Shown: positions 22,014 through 33,355, numbered from the stretch's first letter. The stretch is 64,000 nucleotides of DNA from Diphasiastrum complanatum (GCA_029204225.1 MU831546.1:1-64000), one strand, 5' to 3'. Numbers and translations: made by a program. The notes: a model not told the origin generated them from the sequence alone.

Positions 22014-22819
22014 GCTCTTATGAAGAGTGGAACATCTTTTGGAGGATCTTCTTGTGTAGATGGAGCTATGCAAGTGGATGGATGTTATCTTGCTGTAAAA
22101 CCAAGTAATGGATTTGGAAAACAAAGTCTGTTCAATGACTTTGATGGTCAAGTTGAAGATCAAGAGGTTGATCTCAAAGGGCTTCAACAACATGAAAGGA
22201 TAGATGGCAATTTGGAGCTAGTCAAGAGCATCAAAGGAGAGGTAATTGGCAAAGATGTTATGGATTTGTTTTTGCAGCATATTGAAGACTCAAGTAAGGT
22301 CAAAGGAGCAGCAAGGAAGTGTTGTTCAAGTTTACTTTACTTTTTTCTTTCTCATGTTTGAGCAATTTCATGTGGATGTATGCAAATTGTCAAGATATGG
22401 TCAAACTAGCTACATTGGTGAGCATTGTTTTGATGTTGGATTTGTACTAGCATTCTTGCTGGTTTTGCTGATGGAAATGAGGTTATTGGAGGTTCATTAT
22501 GTCACTCATTCATGTTCAAGTCATCAAGGTATGATGGTATCTTTTGGCAAGATGGAGATGGAAGAAGCTCATTCATGGAGTGTCATGGTGGATACATGGC
22601 AACAAAGGACAAAGAAGGAGGAAATATGCAAGCAATTGTTGGTCACTCACATTTATTGTTTGTTTGTTATATTTTTCTACAGAGTTCACAGTTGAAAGCA
22701 TGGAGGAATCATCTCATTTTTATTCTATGTGATTCTTCATGTCTCATTGAAATGATATTGCAACATTTTGTGAGGGACCAAGTCATTGCAAAGGAGGTGA
22801 AGCTTCAACATGTGTCTTC
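22014..22819 (+). other. Segment in place of reverse transcriptase, ending in an RNase H-like tail
   Basis: This ~800-bp stretch replaces RT and most of RNase H. The right part (about 22512-22810) has an open frame with MECHGGYMAT and ends in IEMILQHFVRDQVIAKEV plus KLQHVSS, which resembles the end of copia RNase H (IE..YHFIRD...L..VS). A second copy of 22512-22770 lies inverted at 46493-46744. The segment therefore belongs to a multi-copy derivative and is not a chance deletion in one element. Confidence 0.6.
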
Positions 22820-23190
22820 TGTGAAAGATTTCATATTTGCTATATTTTCATATTTGGCATATGGAGGCCAAAACTTGTTTTAGATTAGAGATTGACTTTT
22901 CAAAGTTCATTAGTCTAAATGTCATTTGAATAAACACTTTTTGAAAGTGTGGGAAAGTTAGAATGCGAGTTTGAGTAGATTCAAATTGAATAATTGGGTA
23001 CATTGAATCTAGACCCAAAAATAATAGGGTTTGCATTTTGGAGGGAAAGCCAAGTGGCCAAATAGGGTTTGGACCTGCTATAAAAGGATGTAACTCGTGG
23101 AGAGAGCTATCTTCTCTCTTCTCTATCTCATTTCATGCTTATACATGGTTCTCTTGGGTTCTACTATCCATTGGTGCACTATCTCGGTGA
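22820..23190 (+). mobile_element. 3' LTR of the copia derivative, right part missing
   Basis: Closely follows the 5' LTR from TGTGAAAGATT through the TATA box (23079-23086) to GGTGATTA. It then joins directly to sequence matching the end of the leader (compare 19530). The missing stretch corresponds to the end of the LTR, the primer site and most of the leader. Confidence 0.85.
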
Positions 23191-23247
23191 TTACGGAGTG
23201 CTTTGTGCATTGAAATAGGTTGAAAGAGAAGATCAGGTTTTTGCTAC

Positions 23248-23990
23248 ATGGCAACCTCAATTGGAGTCATGTTGGAAGCCAATGATAGGCTAACCTCAAG
23301 TAAATATTCATTGTGGAAAGTGAGGAGGGAGTCACTTCTTGAGATGAATGATGTTTTGGATATTGTTGTAGGTTTGGAGGAGAGACCAGCAACACAACAA
23401 GATCAAATGAAGTATGACAAGAGGGCCAAGAAGGGTCTACACATGATAAAGATGAATGTTACCAATGAACTTCTCAAGGAAGTTGGTAAGTGCACAATAT
23501 CTTTGGAAGCTTGGAATTCACTGAAGAAGCTTTATGAATCCAAGTCTATTTCTAGAGTGCTGACTCTAAGAAGGCAAATCTTTTTTTGTTTGCAAAAGAA
23601 TGAAGAAAGTCCAAGTACTTTTGTTTTGAGAATGAAAGTATCGAATGATGAGTTGGCTTGCATTGATGAAAGCATTAAGGAAGGAGAGCTTATTCAAGTA
23701 TTTCTTAATGGCTTGTTGGATGCTCATGCTAACATTGTTCAAAGTATTGCTATTCAGAAGACTTTGCCAAGTTTGATGGATCTTCAAGAGATCTTGATCA
23801 ATGAGGAATATAGGCTTCAATCAAGAAGTGAATCTACATCGACACTTCAAGAGGATGCTATGTGCACAAAGGGCAAATTCAAGGGCAAAACCAAAAGTAA
23901 GTGGTCTAAAGGGCAAGATCAAGTGGATGCTTCTTCAAGTGACAAAAAGAAGGATACATCAAAGCTCAAGTGCTTCTATTGTGGCATCAT
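23248..23990 (+). pseudogene. Second copia gag, in a tandem truncated unit
   Basis: ATG at 23248 opens MATSIGVMLEANDRLTSS, an intact frame of ~247 residues closely related to the gag at 19579. It is cut in the middle of the zinc knuckle (CFYCGI) at about 23990, where a minus-strand copia begins. It lies directly downstream of the truncated LTR, so the whole is LTR-internal-LTR-internal. Confidence 0.9.
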
Positions 23991-26907
23991 CAGATCTTCT
24001 CCCTTGTAGAATAATCCATAATCTAAGGCAGAAGATATATACCTCAAGATTCTTTATAACTTTGGATCCTGCATGTGTTGACTTAGCTTATGCACACCGA
24101 AGCTTAGATCAGGCCTAGTTACTGTTAACCATATAAGTGAGCCAATAAGACTCCTATAAAGAGTGATGTCACAAAGGATTTTTTATCATCTTTCATAGAA
24201 ACTTTTACAATGTGCTCCATAGGTGTATCTATGCCTTTACAATTTTCCATTTGAAATTTCTTGAGCATGGAAAGTGCATATCTACTTTGACTTATAAAGG
24301 CTTGACCTTTCCAAAAACTATTTCAAGGCCTAGAATATAGTGAAGAACTCCTAAGTCCTGCATCTTAACCTCATACCAAGTGCATGCTTAGTTTCTTAAA
24401 CTAGCTTCTCATTATTTTCACAAAGAATGATATCATCTACATAGATGAGAAGAATAATTACAAAATCATCTACAAACTTATAATACATAGAACGGTCATA
24501 TTCACTTAGACAAAATCCAAGTGATATGAGATAGGAGTTGAGCCTTGCATACCAAGACCTTGGTGCTTGTTTCAGTCCATAGAGACTTTTGAAAAAAATA
24601 CAAACTTTTGATTCTTCACCTTCTTTCACAAAACCAGGAGCTTGCTCCATGTAAATCTCCTCCTCAAGGTAACCATTTAGAAATGCATTAGAAACATCAA
24701 GCTGGAACATACTCCAATTGTGAAAACATGCAAGAGATATGAGTATTCAGATTATTACCATTTTTGCAACTGGTGCAAAGGTGTCTTCATAGTCAAGGCC
24801 TTTGATTTGTGAGTAGCCTTTGGCACAAAGTCTTGCTTATATTTATTGATATATCCATCATGATTATACTTGATTCTAAAAACCCACTTACATCCAATCA
24901 CATGCATGTTGTTTGGTTGCTCCACAAGCTCCCATGTGTTGTTTGACATCAAGGCTTCACACTTTTGGGTCATTGCTTCAACCCACATCTTGGATTGAAG
25001 TGCTTCTTGGACATCTTTAGGCTCTTCATCTGATATGAAGAGATCATGATAGGAAGTTTCACCTTCCACTTGCCTTCCTTCTTCATCATATGTGAGCCTC
25101 CTTGGCTCAGATCTTTCTCATGTAGATCTTCTTGGTGTGGTTGCCTGAAGTTGCTCCTCCTCAAGCCTCGGCCTCACCACTCTTGAGCAGCATCAAGATT
25201 GATAGTTGTAGATCTTGCATCCTTGATTTGTGCATCATCCAAGTTAAACTTCTAATCTTCATGGAAGATCACATCTCTACTAACAACATTCTTGTCAATA
25301 GAGGGAAGATATACTTTGTATGCTTTTTTAATAGATGCATATCCTACAAAAATTACTTTAACTGCAGTAGGATCTTTTTTCTTCCTAGTTTCTAGAGGTG
25401 CATGCACAAAGCATACATAGCCAAAAATACTAAGATGATCTACCTTAGGCTTTTTCTTATACAACATCTCAAATGGTGTTTTTCCTCCTATTGCAAGATT
25501 AAGAAGCCTATTACAAAGATTGTTTGCACATGCAACTGCCTCTCCCCAAAACTCTTTAGGCAGAGAAGCTTCTAGCCTAATGGCTTTTGCACATTCACAC
25601 AAAGTTCTATTTTTTCTTTCAGCAACTCCATTTTCCTGAGGAGTATAGGAACAAGAAAACTCTCTTTGAATTCCCTCTCTCTCACAAAAGTCTTTAAACT
25701 TATTGGAGGTGTATTCTCCTCCACTGTCACTTTTCAAAGCCTTCAACTTTGAAAGAAAACTGCTTTTCTACATAAGCTTAAAAACATCATAAACCATGGC
25801 TTTAGAAGACAACATATAGATCCAAGAATATCTTGTATAATCATCTACAAAGGAAACAAAACAATTTGCTCCTCCTTTGCTCTTAGTTGATGAGAAATGA
25901 ACATCAGAGTGCACGAGTTCAAATGGTTGCTTTGTTTTGATGCTTGATCTAGGAAAAGGCCTTTTGTGTGATTTTGCCAAAACACAAGCTTCACAGGGTA
26001 GAAGCTCCTTTGATAGTGTCTATGGTAGTCCAAAAACTTTTCCTTGACCATAGATTGCATGGCTTTGAAATTGATGTCCCAATTAGCAGTATAGATTGAT
26101 CTTTTTGCACCTAGATATGGCATGAGACTAGTGAACTAGACATATGAGAACTAGCCCCACTATCTATCCACCAGACTTCTTCATTCTTGAAAGAAAAAGA
26201 TGAAAAAGTAGACATCATTAATGAATTCTCTCTTTCACTCTCAACACCCTCACACTCATCCTCATTAGTAAGGTTATCTTGCTTAGATTGGTTCTTCTTC
26301 TTGAAATAGTTTGATGCATAGTCTCCTTTCTTGCCATAGAAAAAACACTTGATCTTTGATAGCTTCTTCTTGTCACTGGTGGTTGCAGCTTGTAAGGAAT
26401 GATCCTCACACCTTCTTTGGCTTTGTCCTTCTTGAAGTGTTGTTGTCCTTTGCCCTTGCCTCTTGACTTGTCTATGATGACGAGTGCTTTGTCATCTCTA
26501 CCATCTTTCAATGAAAGTTTGTTGATCCTCAGCATCTTGTTCTCTTGCCTGCTTTCTTCAGCAATGAGAACACCTTGCAGTGTCTCCAAGGATGGAAGAT
26601 CCTCTCTGATAGCATAAGTCTGCACAATATTGTCATACTAATCTCTAAGTCCATTAAGGACTACTTGAAAAAGTTCAATGTTCTTAAGAGCATCTCCAAT
26701 ACCAGCTAACTCTTGATGAAGGTCCTTTACTCTCATTACATATGATGAAGCACTCTCATCTATTCTTTGATAACTTAAAAAGATTTGGTTTCTAGTTACT
26801 TTTGTGTGAAGCCCTGCTATTTTCTTGTGTGTGATTGATTGTGGATGATGAATGCATGTTATGTTTTTGTTAATCAAGCTATCACATTCATGTATGATCA
26901 TTAGCAC
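23991..26907 (-). pseudogene. Ty1/copia polyprotein relic (second family), minus strand
   Basis: Read from right to left: gag C-terminal part (26907-26218) with a ruined zinc knuckle (CFFYGKKGDYASNY, in place of the C..C....H....C pattern); protease WWIDSGASSHMS near 26150; integrase 25980-25252 with DSGGEY and ENGVAERKNRT (catalytic D and E present); linker and RT start (25164-24755, ALMSNNTWELV, GCKWVFRIKYNHDG); RT 24710-24396 with LYGLKQAPRSWY and the YVDD motif (LIYVDDIIL); RNase H part to 23991 (YRSLIGSLIWL, VTRPDLSFGV, DYGLFYKGEDL). Many stops and frame changes. Gag N-terminus, primer site and both LTRs are missing, as is the end of RNase H. Confidence 0.92.
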
Positions 26908-27414
26908 TTGCTTTCAATCACAATTTCTAATCCACAAAATAGGTGTTATTCCCTTGGAGTAATCATTAGGGTCCATTAGATAGGTTTCTCTTTCACTGTT
27001 CACCTCCCCGGGAGAAGATCTAGAGCCAATGATGCCTAGATAAGCCAAGAGACCAAGATCTAAGAAAAGGATCCAACAAAACAAAAGAAACCCAAAAAGA
27101 GAATTAAAGAAGAAAGAATACCACTCCCAAATCTAAGTCATTCCAACACTAAGCTTGACACCCTTAGTTGGCTTAGATTTGCATCTCTTTTACGTAGTTT
27201 AACCCCCTCCCCTTTGGATCAAAGCCTGTTACTACAATCGATACTTAAATGGTGGAGATCCAATCCCTTTCTTGGCCCTCTTGATCGCACCAATAGGGAG
27301 GCACAGAAAGGGTCCAACATGATGCATGGTGCATGGGACATATGTGGTAAGGAAGAAGAGTGGCTGCAAAGTTTTACTCATCTTATGCAGTTCTGGCAAA
27401 TCGTTGAGATTCTT
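26908..27414. other. Unassigned sequence between a copia relic and the composite insertion
   Basis: No gene or clear repeat. The last five bases (27410-27414, TTCTT) are one copy of the target duplication of the composite insertion. Confidence 0.5.
27410..27414. repeat. Left target-site duplication of the palindromic composite (TTCTT)
   Basis: TTCTT before the TGTGGTGCC terminus; the same five bases follow the opposite terminus at 44611-44615. Confidence 0.75.
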
Positions 27415-27699
27415 TGTGGTGCCCTGTTATTAGAGTTCACATAAATTTTGGCTTTTTAACGATGTATTTTAAGGTTTAATGTGGTTCAGAATGCAAAATT
27501 TATTATTTTTGCACTATATATCTAGATCCCTATGACAACCAGATCATTCTTTTATTTCACTATACTTCATTGCTAAATCCTAATTACCATCAATAATGAG
27601 AGAATATTACTTTTATGTGGTCTCTTGGGGGATCGACAACTCATTATACTACATTCTACTGCATTTCTCTGTAAGCTTGTTGTGACATAAAGCTTATTT
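27415..27699 (+). mobile_element. Short LTR arm of the palindromic composite (plus orientation)
   Basis: Starts TGTGGTGCCCTG and ends at the primer site at 27700. The first ~115 bp match the starts of the two minus-oriented LTRs (41134 and 44610). The last ~170 bp match the inverted arm at 27772-27859 plus 40252 onward at roughly 92% by eye. The middle is missing, so the arm is only 285 bp. Confidence 0.85.
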
Positions 27700-27717
27700 T
27701 GGCGCTGTTGCTGGGGA
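27700..27717 (+). promoter_or_regulatory. Primer-binding site, tRNA-Asp, continuous with a whole tRNA complement
   Basis: TGGCGCTGTTGCTGGGGA is the complement of the 3' end of tRNA-Asp with two C-to-T differences. The complementarity does not stop after 18 nt but runs through the entire tRNA. Confidence 0.85.
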
Positions 27718-27774
27718 TCGAACCCGGGTCGTCTGCGTGACAGGCGGAAATACTCACCACTATACTACAACAAG
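27703..27774 (-). tRNA. tRNA-Asp(GTC)-like sequence, a primer-derived copy
   Basis: On the minus strand the 72 nt read as plant tRNA-Asp: TAGTATAGTGGTGAGTA in the D-arm region, CCGCCTGTCACGC as anticodon loop (anticodon GTC), GGGTTCGATCC as T loop. An encoded GCCA end is present, which nuclear tRNA genes lack. Mismatches in the acceptor stem (first base C), anticodon stem and T stem make it a poor functional tRNA. It sits exactly between two inverted LTR arms with the CCA at the LTR end, which points to a reverse-transcribed primer and not a gene. A tRNA finder may still report it. Confidence 0.85.
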
Positions 27775-27859
27775 CTTACAAAGAAATGTAGTAGAATGTA
27801 GTATAATGAATTGTTGATCCCCAAAGAGAGCACATAAAAGTAATATTCTATCATTATTG
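27772..27859 (-). mobile_element. 3' LTR of the non-autonomous element, outer piece split off by the gypsy insertion
   Basis: Inverted counterpart of 27600-27687. It joins the tRNA copy through the shared bases CAAC and is interrupted at 27859 by the gypsy element. The rest of this LTR is at 40252-41134. Confidence 0.85.
27855..27859. repeat. Target-site duplication of the gypsy element, left copy (TATTG)
   Basis: TATTG directly before the LTR end TGTGGGG. The undisturbed site is seen in a paralogous copy at about 42670-42685 (CATTATTGATGG). Confidence 0.92.
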
Positions 27860-28680
27860 TGTGGGGTCGAAGATCTCTCTTAGTATAGCCCTTCCGCCTG
27901 TCAACAAGGGTTAGATCACTGGATAGGTACCTAACTATGCATAGATGCTACTTTTAGTTAATTTCCTACTTTCTTCCTTAGCTCTATTCACCACTATACT
28001 ACTCCTCTTTAACTTTACCCCTCTACACTAACATTCATCATAATTTTGGTTGAAGAGAAGGAATGGAGGAGAAGAGATTGAGAAGGGAAGAGAAAGGGAG
28101 AGATAGAGAGTGAGGGTGGAGGTTAGCTCAAATGCTCCTTATGCTTGCTAATGGAAAAGCATTCACTATGGCAAACAATAAACATGGAAATAGAAAGCAA
28201 CGGAAAACACAATGAAGAGCATTAGCAAGTAGTGAATAGCAAATGAGGATGCTTCTCTTCCAAAAATGGTAGAATTTTCTCCTTCTCATTAAGCATGAAA
28301 ATAGTGTACAAATGGTGCCTTTTTATAAAATGGGGAAGGCCCTTGCCCCTCAATCTTATTGGCTAATATTCACAATGATCATATGCATTCATCTTGGACC
28401 CAACTTGATCCAAGGGTCCACAAAAAGTACATTAAAAATCACAAGATTCATGTGAGTCCCAATTTGGACCCAACTCTAAAAAGTGATCTCTAAGTTTAAA
28501 AATGACATTGGGCCTCTAGTTTTATTTAAATTCCAAGGCCCAAGTCAAGTTCATTTTATTTACAACTTTAATTGCGTGCTCATTGGGCCATGGGCTTATA
28601 CACGCAGGATGTGATGCTCTCGCAACACATTTTATAGGAGGATTTTATCTATTTACACTTTGTTGGGAATACCCCCAACA
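27860..28680 (-). mobile_element. 3' LTR of the gypsy element
   Basis: 821 bp. In element orientation it starts TGTTGGGGGT and ends ACCCCACA. Same length as the other LTR. Confidence 0.95.
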
Positions 28681-28726
28681 GGACTCACGGCTTAAAGTAG
28701 TGTCGGTCCCTCGGCACTCTGCCGGT

Positions 28727-31008
28727 TTAGTATAGCGTTCTCTTGGACCACCTCTGGTGGATCAGATAGCCCGTAACGTCTTCCATGAAGTTGAGGTGGT
28801 CTAGTTTCTTTGAGTCCTTTGGCGTGTTGAAGGACTTGTGGACTCCTGTCAGCCATTCCTGATCCACCCATGCTTGGAATTGTTTCGTCCAAGGATCTCC
28901 AAGGAATGTAGCTCGGTAATATATGCGAGCGACTGGCAGCTGGTCTTCGACTTTGTCAGAAGCTAGCACCTTATTTGGATCGAAAAATATGGAGGGAAAG
29001 AAATCATCCCATTTTGTTTCAATGCCCATTAAATATTCCAAGTCCCGGACGTAAGTGGCTGCCGCGCGGACTGTGGGATCGGGGCAATTGATATAGTGAC
29101 TGGCGAATGTGGAGAGAGCCCTTTTGGCGTCTACATCTGTAGTCCACCCATATTCGGATTTGATGATTGGCTAGTTGAAATTGTGTAGTGTGATCTAGTC
29201 CAGAGGAGTGTCGTATTCCGCCCATTTGGATCTTCTTGGACAGGGCAGGAAATGCGCGTTCACCCGTAACTGTTGCGAACTCGTCACGTAAGCCCTGATG
29301 GCCGCAGGGTCTCTCTCAAATAACTGATGTCGCCACTCCGGTTGTGGTTGGAGGGCGGAGAAGGCTTGCAGTTCTTTTCCCTTGATGGTCTGAGCTAAGA
29401 ATGATATCTACCAGCCACGCCTCTTGAGGACTCATGGGGATATTTGGATAAAAATTCATTGATGTTCTCCTCCACAGACTTTGGTCTTCGGAAGGCCCAA
29501 CTGGCAGATATCGTAGGCGAACCTCTGGATGATGTTGCTTGGCCTTGGCTGGTGGTTGCGCCTTGGCTCTGGTCTCGCGTCTTAGCAGTCGCATCTGTCT
29601 GCCCTTGGTCTTGGCCTTCAGACCCTTGATCTGGTTGAAATCAACCTGCTGCGTGCTGGTTTTGATCTTGGCTAGTACTAGCATGTGCAGTGTCAAACTT
29701 AGGTGGCGGTGGAATTACCATGGGGGTGGGTTGGGCCTTCGTTTTCATGTATTGTTGGCACGCCTTGAGGGCTTGCTTGGCCTGGGCGAGCTCTTGCATT
29801 GCGCTTGTCCGATACTTATTGAACTCCGCTTGGTAGCTGTTGAGGATTTGGCTATAAATTTGCACCTGACGCCGTAGAAGATTCATCTCTGATTGGGAAA
29901 GCGGCCCTGTGTCCTGTGCAGATTGAGCTAACCAAACGAGCTTTTCGTCTTGTAAGGCTTTGACCTTCGTCCCCAGGCGTGTGTCCTCTGCTTCCAAAAG
30001 TGTAAGTTGCGCCTGGATGGGGGCAAGTCGTTGGGATGCTTCAGCTTGAAGCTCCCGCACCTTTGTGGAGGCCTCAGTCAGTGCTTTGGAGAGGCTTTTA
30101 ATATATTTGTTTAGGCCCTCCTCCTTCTGTTGTAGCTTGGCAATCTCCTGGTGGCCTGCTTGTTCGTGTTGCTGAGCAAGAATCAGCTCTTGCTGCAGCT
30201 TGGTGAGGTCTACTCGCAGCTGTGTATTACTCATTGCCAAATGTAGTATCCTGCTTTCCAAAATAGCTTTGGCCGCTATCGCATCCAGGATGTATTTTCC
30301 TAGAGTTTGGTACGTCATCGTTAGATCCGTGGGAGCAGTTGGTACACTGGCACTAGCAGGGGCTTGTGTTGTATCGGCCCCGACAACTCGTAGAATTCCA
30401 TTGTCATTATCTTCGATCAGATTTTTATTTGTCCTGATGCCATCTAGGGCGGTAGGGTCAGTCCGATCTGGTGATGCTACAAAAATTGTTTGTACAAATG
30501 CGTCATCAGGCAGCGGTTGGCTACCCTCGACAACCTTTGTTGGCAAAGCGGGTGGGGTGTGAGAAACAATTGTGGAAACAGGGGTGAAGACGGTTTGTCC
30601 GAACGAGAGGATGGGAGGAACAGTGGGAAACTGAAGGGTGGTGTGGAGTATGGAAGAAGGTGAGGATGGAGCAGAAAGTGTCTGGCGTGGGAGTGAAAAA
30701 TTGATAACTTGCATCCATGCCAGAGTGTCGAGGGACAGTTGTGAATCAGAAGGATTGAATGTGAGAGGAGCAACGGTGGTGGCAAGAGTGGTGGAGGATG
30801 CGATGGTGATGGATGGAGTAGTGCACACTGGAAGAGAAGTAGGAGTGGTATCAACAAAGACAGAAACAAATGTGGATGGAACAGGAAGAGAGGTAGCAAC
30901 AACAGAAATTGGAACGGGGGGTTGCACGGAAGAAGAAGTGGCGATGGTTGATGGAGTAGTTAGTGCGACAGTGGAGACACATCTTCGGGTAACAGGTGGA
31001 GATGTCAA
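28727..31008 (-). pseudogene. Extra ORF between integrase and 3' LTR of the gypsy element (Ser/Thr-rich, coiled coil, unknown C-terminal domain)
   Basis: The frame from about 31008 runs 455 codons: residues 1-230 rich in Ser, Thr, Pro and Val, then a long heptad-like region (~233-425, for example LRVDLTKLQQELILAQQ) predicted to form a coiled coil. A TGA (29641-29643) ends this frame, but it reads on in the same frame for ~85 codons (EENINEFLSKYPHES). After a frame change near 29400 it continues as QTIKGKELQAF, then EYGWTTDVDAKRALSTF and IETKWDDFFPSIFFDP, to a stop at 28727. Two TAG codons (29195-29197, 29171-29173) interrupt this last part. I do not recognise the C-terminal domain and see no membrane segment, so an envelope protein is not supported. 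The first codon in this frame is not ATG. It may encode an accessory structural protein of the element. Confidence 0.6.
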
Positions 31009-31287
31009 TGTAGAGGCAGTGCCACGTATTTGTTTGCTGGCCTTGTGTTAATGACTGTAGGTTAGCAGGAGGTAGATGCTTGAGATGGTGGATAAAGGTC
31101 AGTATGTGGCACACGGGTAGACAGGAGGGATGAGCGTCGGAAACCATGCACTTTCGCCTCGAGAAGTGCACAGACAAAGTTACACGACAGGGGGCTTGCT
31201 GCGATTTGCCCACAGTTGTTGGGTTTGATGGAGTTTGTTAGTTCTCAAACAAGGAAGTTATGCCAGTCGTATGGCATAACGGAGGGG

Positions 31288-31689
31288 TTAGGGAGTTCCC
31301 ACTATCTGACTCAGCAGCGTAGACTGGATTTTGTCCTTGCGAAATGTTGAAATAACCAAAAAATTATTCAACAGATGCACAGCCTCCTGAATGACGGGTT
31401 TCGTGATAGCTTCTATTAGGTAACCATTGTTAGTCTGGATGGGGATTTCTGGTGTGGTTTGGGTGATGAATGATTTGATCAGAGCTTTGGCGTGGCGATG
31501 GGAGATGGGTTGACGATCACCGGACATAATGCCAATCGTGACCATCGAGTCGGCGTTAATCCTGACCTTGTACGTGGTACCTTGGTACATGAAGTGGAAA
31601 CAAGCCTTGACCTCGTCCCAGGTGGCGTAAGCGTGAAGGACGAGGCCCATGTTAATCTTAGAATGGAAGAACGTCGGGTAAAAACCCAT
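31288..31689 (-). pseudogene. Small extra ORF after integrase in the gypsy element
   Basis: ATG at 31689 opens MGFYPTFFHSKINMGL, 133 codons to TAA. The content looks like a real globular domain (TYKVRINADSMVTIGIMSG, EAVHLLNNFLVISTF). It lies in the same frame number as the 455-codon ORF downstream, with several stops between, so the two could be exons or parts of one protein. No known family is recognised. Confidence 0.5.
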
Positions 31690-32068
31690 TGCCACTAGAT
31701 CTCAAAAAATCATGAAAAAAGTGCTCTTTCAGAGTGTTTTTTGACGAGATCTCGATATTTTCTGATTTTTAACTTTTGTAAACTGGTAATCAGCTTCATC
31801 CAGGCTTGATCTGACTATTGGTAGTTCTCTGAAAGTTTTGATGGATTCTTGGTAGTAGATCCATCAGTCAATCTGATGATCTGCTTCCTTTTTTATCCTA
31901 ACAAGATTTGGATCCTCCTTGGATTCTGATGAATTTTTCCGATCTTGCCAGATCTGGCTGAATCTTGATGGATTTAGTTCGATTTGGCTTGATCTCCTTA
32001 GATCTAGCGGTGATGGCTGAGCAGATTAGCTTTTTGTAACGTGCTACCCCCAATCTGGATCTGTCTCA
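31690..32068 (-). other. Non-coding spacer between integrase and the extra ORFs
   Basis: About 380 bp with stops in all frames. A spliced or separate promoter for the extra ORFs could lie here, but I see no specific signal. Confidence 0.4.
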
Positions 32069-33242
32069 CTATGGTGGCCAGTACTTGTGCAACCGGCTAC
32101 CATTGATGGGTGTGTCGAATGGCATCCCATCTAGCTTTTCTAAGTTCACGGCCCAATGAATAAGAATTTCCTTGATCCTATAAGGACCTTCGCCCGTGAA
32201 TTTTAACTTCCCCTTGATCGCCTTCGTTTTATACATCAGGACCAGATCTCCTGAACGAAGATCCTTCTTTTGTAGTTTGCGATCATGACAAGCTTTGCAT
32301 CTTTCCTTTTCAGTTGCTAGTGCATGCACAGCTAGTAAGCGTATTTCACAGAGTTTATGCAAAGCTTCGTGGCGTAGCTGTAGAGATTTGGACTCATTAA
32401 GGTGTTGCGCGGTGGCAATCTTTAATGAAGGAACCAAAAACTCTACTGGCATCACAGCATCCTGACCATATACCAACTGGAAGGGTGTTTGATCAGTGCT
32501 TCCTTTAGATGTTGTCCTGAATGCCCACAGTGCAGCATGCAACTTGTGTTCCCAATCTGATCTGCTAGCTTCAACTGTTTTTGTGAGCATGCTACACAGG
32601 ATCTTATTGGATGATTCTGCTTGCCCATTACCACGAGGATAATAAGGTGTACTAGTTCTGTGGATCACGAAGAATTTCTCCAACAGGACCTTGATGGTCT
32701 TGTTGATGAAATGGCTTCCGTGATCACTGACTAGTTCCATCGGGCATCCGAAGCGCACAATGATATTTTCATAAAGGATCTCGGTAGTGGTCCTAGCATC
32801 AGCTACTCTTACTGCCTTGGCTTCGACCCATTTGGTGAGGTAGTCTATGGCTATGATTATGTATCGAGCCTGGGAACTCCTTGCTGCAAGGGTGAATTGG
32901 ACCAATATAATCCAATCCCCATTTTTTGAACGGTGCTTGGGCTAAGACTGGGTGCAGTAGATCATAGTTCAATCTCATTGGTCTCCTTGCCCTTTGGCAC
33001 ACATCGCACTTTTTCAAGTATTCCTTTGTATCTTTATGAATCATTGGCCACCAACATCCTAATTGCAGGATCCTGCGAACTGTAATGTCAGATGCAAAAT
33101 GACCTCCGCCCATGCATTCATGTGAAAGCGAAATGATCTGAGTGGCCTCATGAGGAAGAATACACCGTCGAAGAATTCCGTCTGAACCTCTTCGGTACAA
33201 CTGGCTGGCAATCAGCTGATAAGGTCTAGCCTTCAAGATCAA
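32069..33242 (-). pseudogene. Gypsy integrase
   Basis: Zinc-binding part at 33242-32799 (SHECMGGGHF, then LKKCDVCQRA: the HHCC pattern). The core domain at 32905-32069 has the three catalytic acids in AIDYLTKWVEA, LVSDHGSHF and NGQAESSNK. The C-terminal part ends GSRLHKYWPP without a chromodomain. A frame change near 32880 separates the two ORFs. Integrase would join element cDNA to host DNA. Confidence 0.93.
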
Positions 33243-33355
33243 TTTCTGCTATTTCGCCTTTGGTAGTGATTTTTCTGGCTGGCCCCACATTAGATATTCA
33301 ACAATGTTGGCAGCCCATTATGGTACTGTGTCCACGTAAAATAAGACAGCATCTG

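Noticed and set aside
27703-27774. Functional nuclear tRNA-Asp gene
   Set aside because: Encoded CCA, stem mismatches and exact placement between inverted LTR ends show a primer copy.
30200-31051. Plus-strand ORFs of 120 and 137 codons inside the gypsy extra region
   Set aside because: They lie opposite the Ser/Thr/Pro-rich frame and reflect its codon composition.
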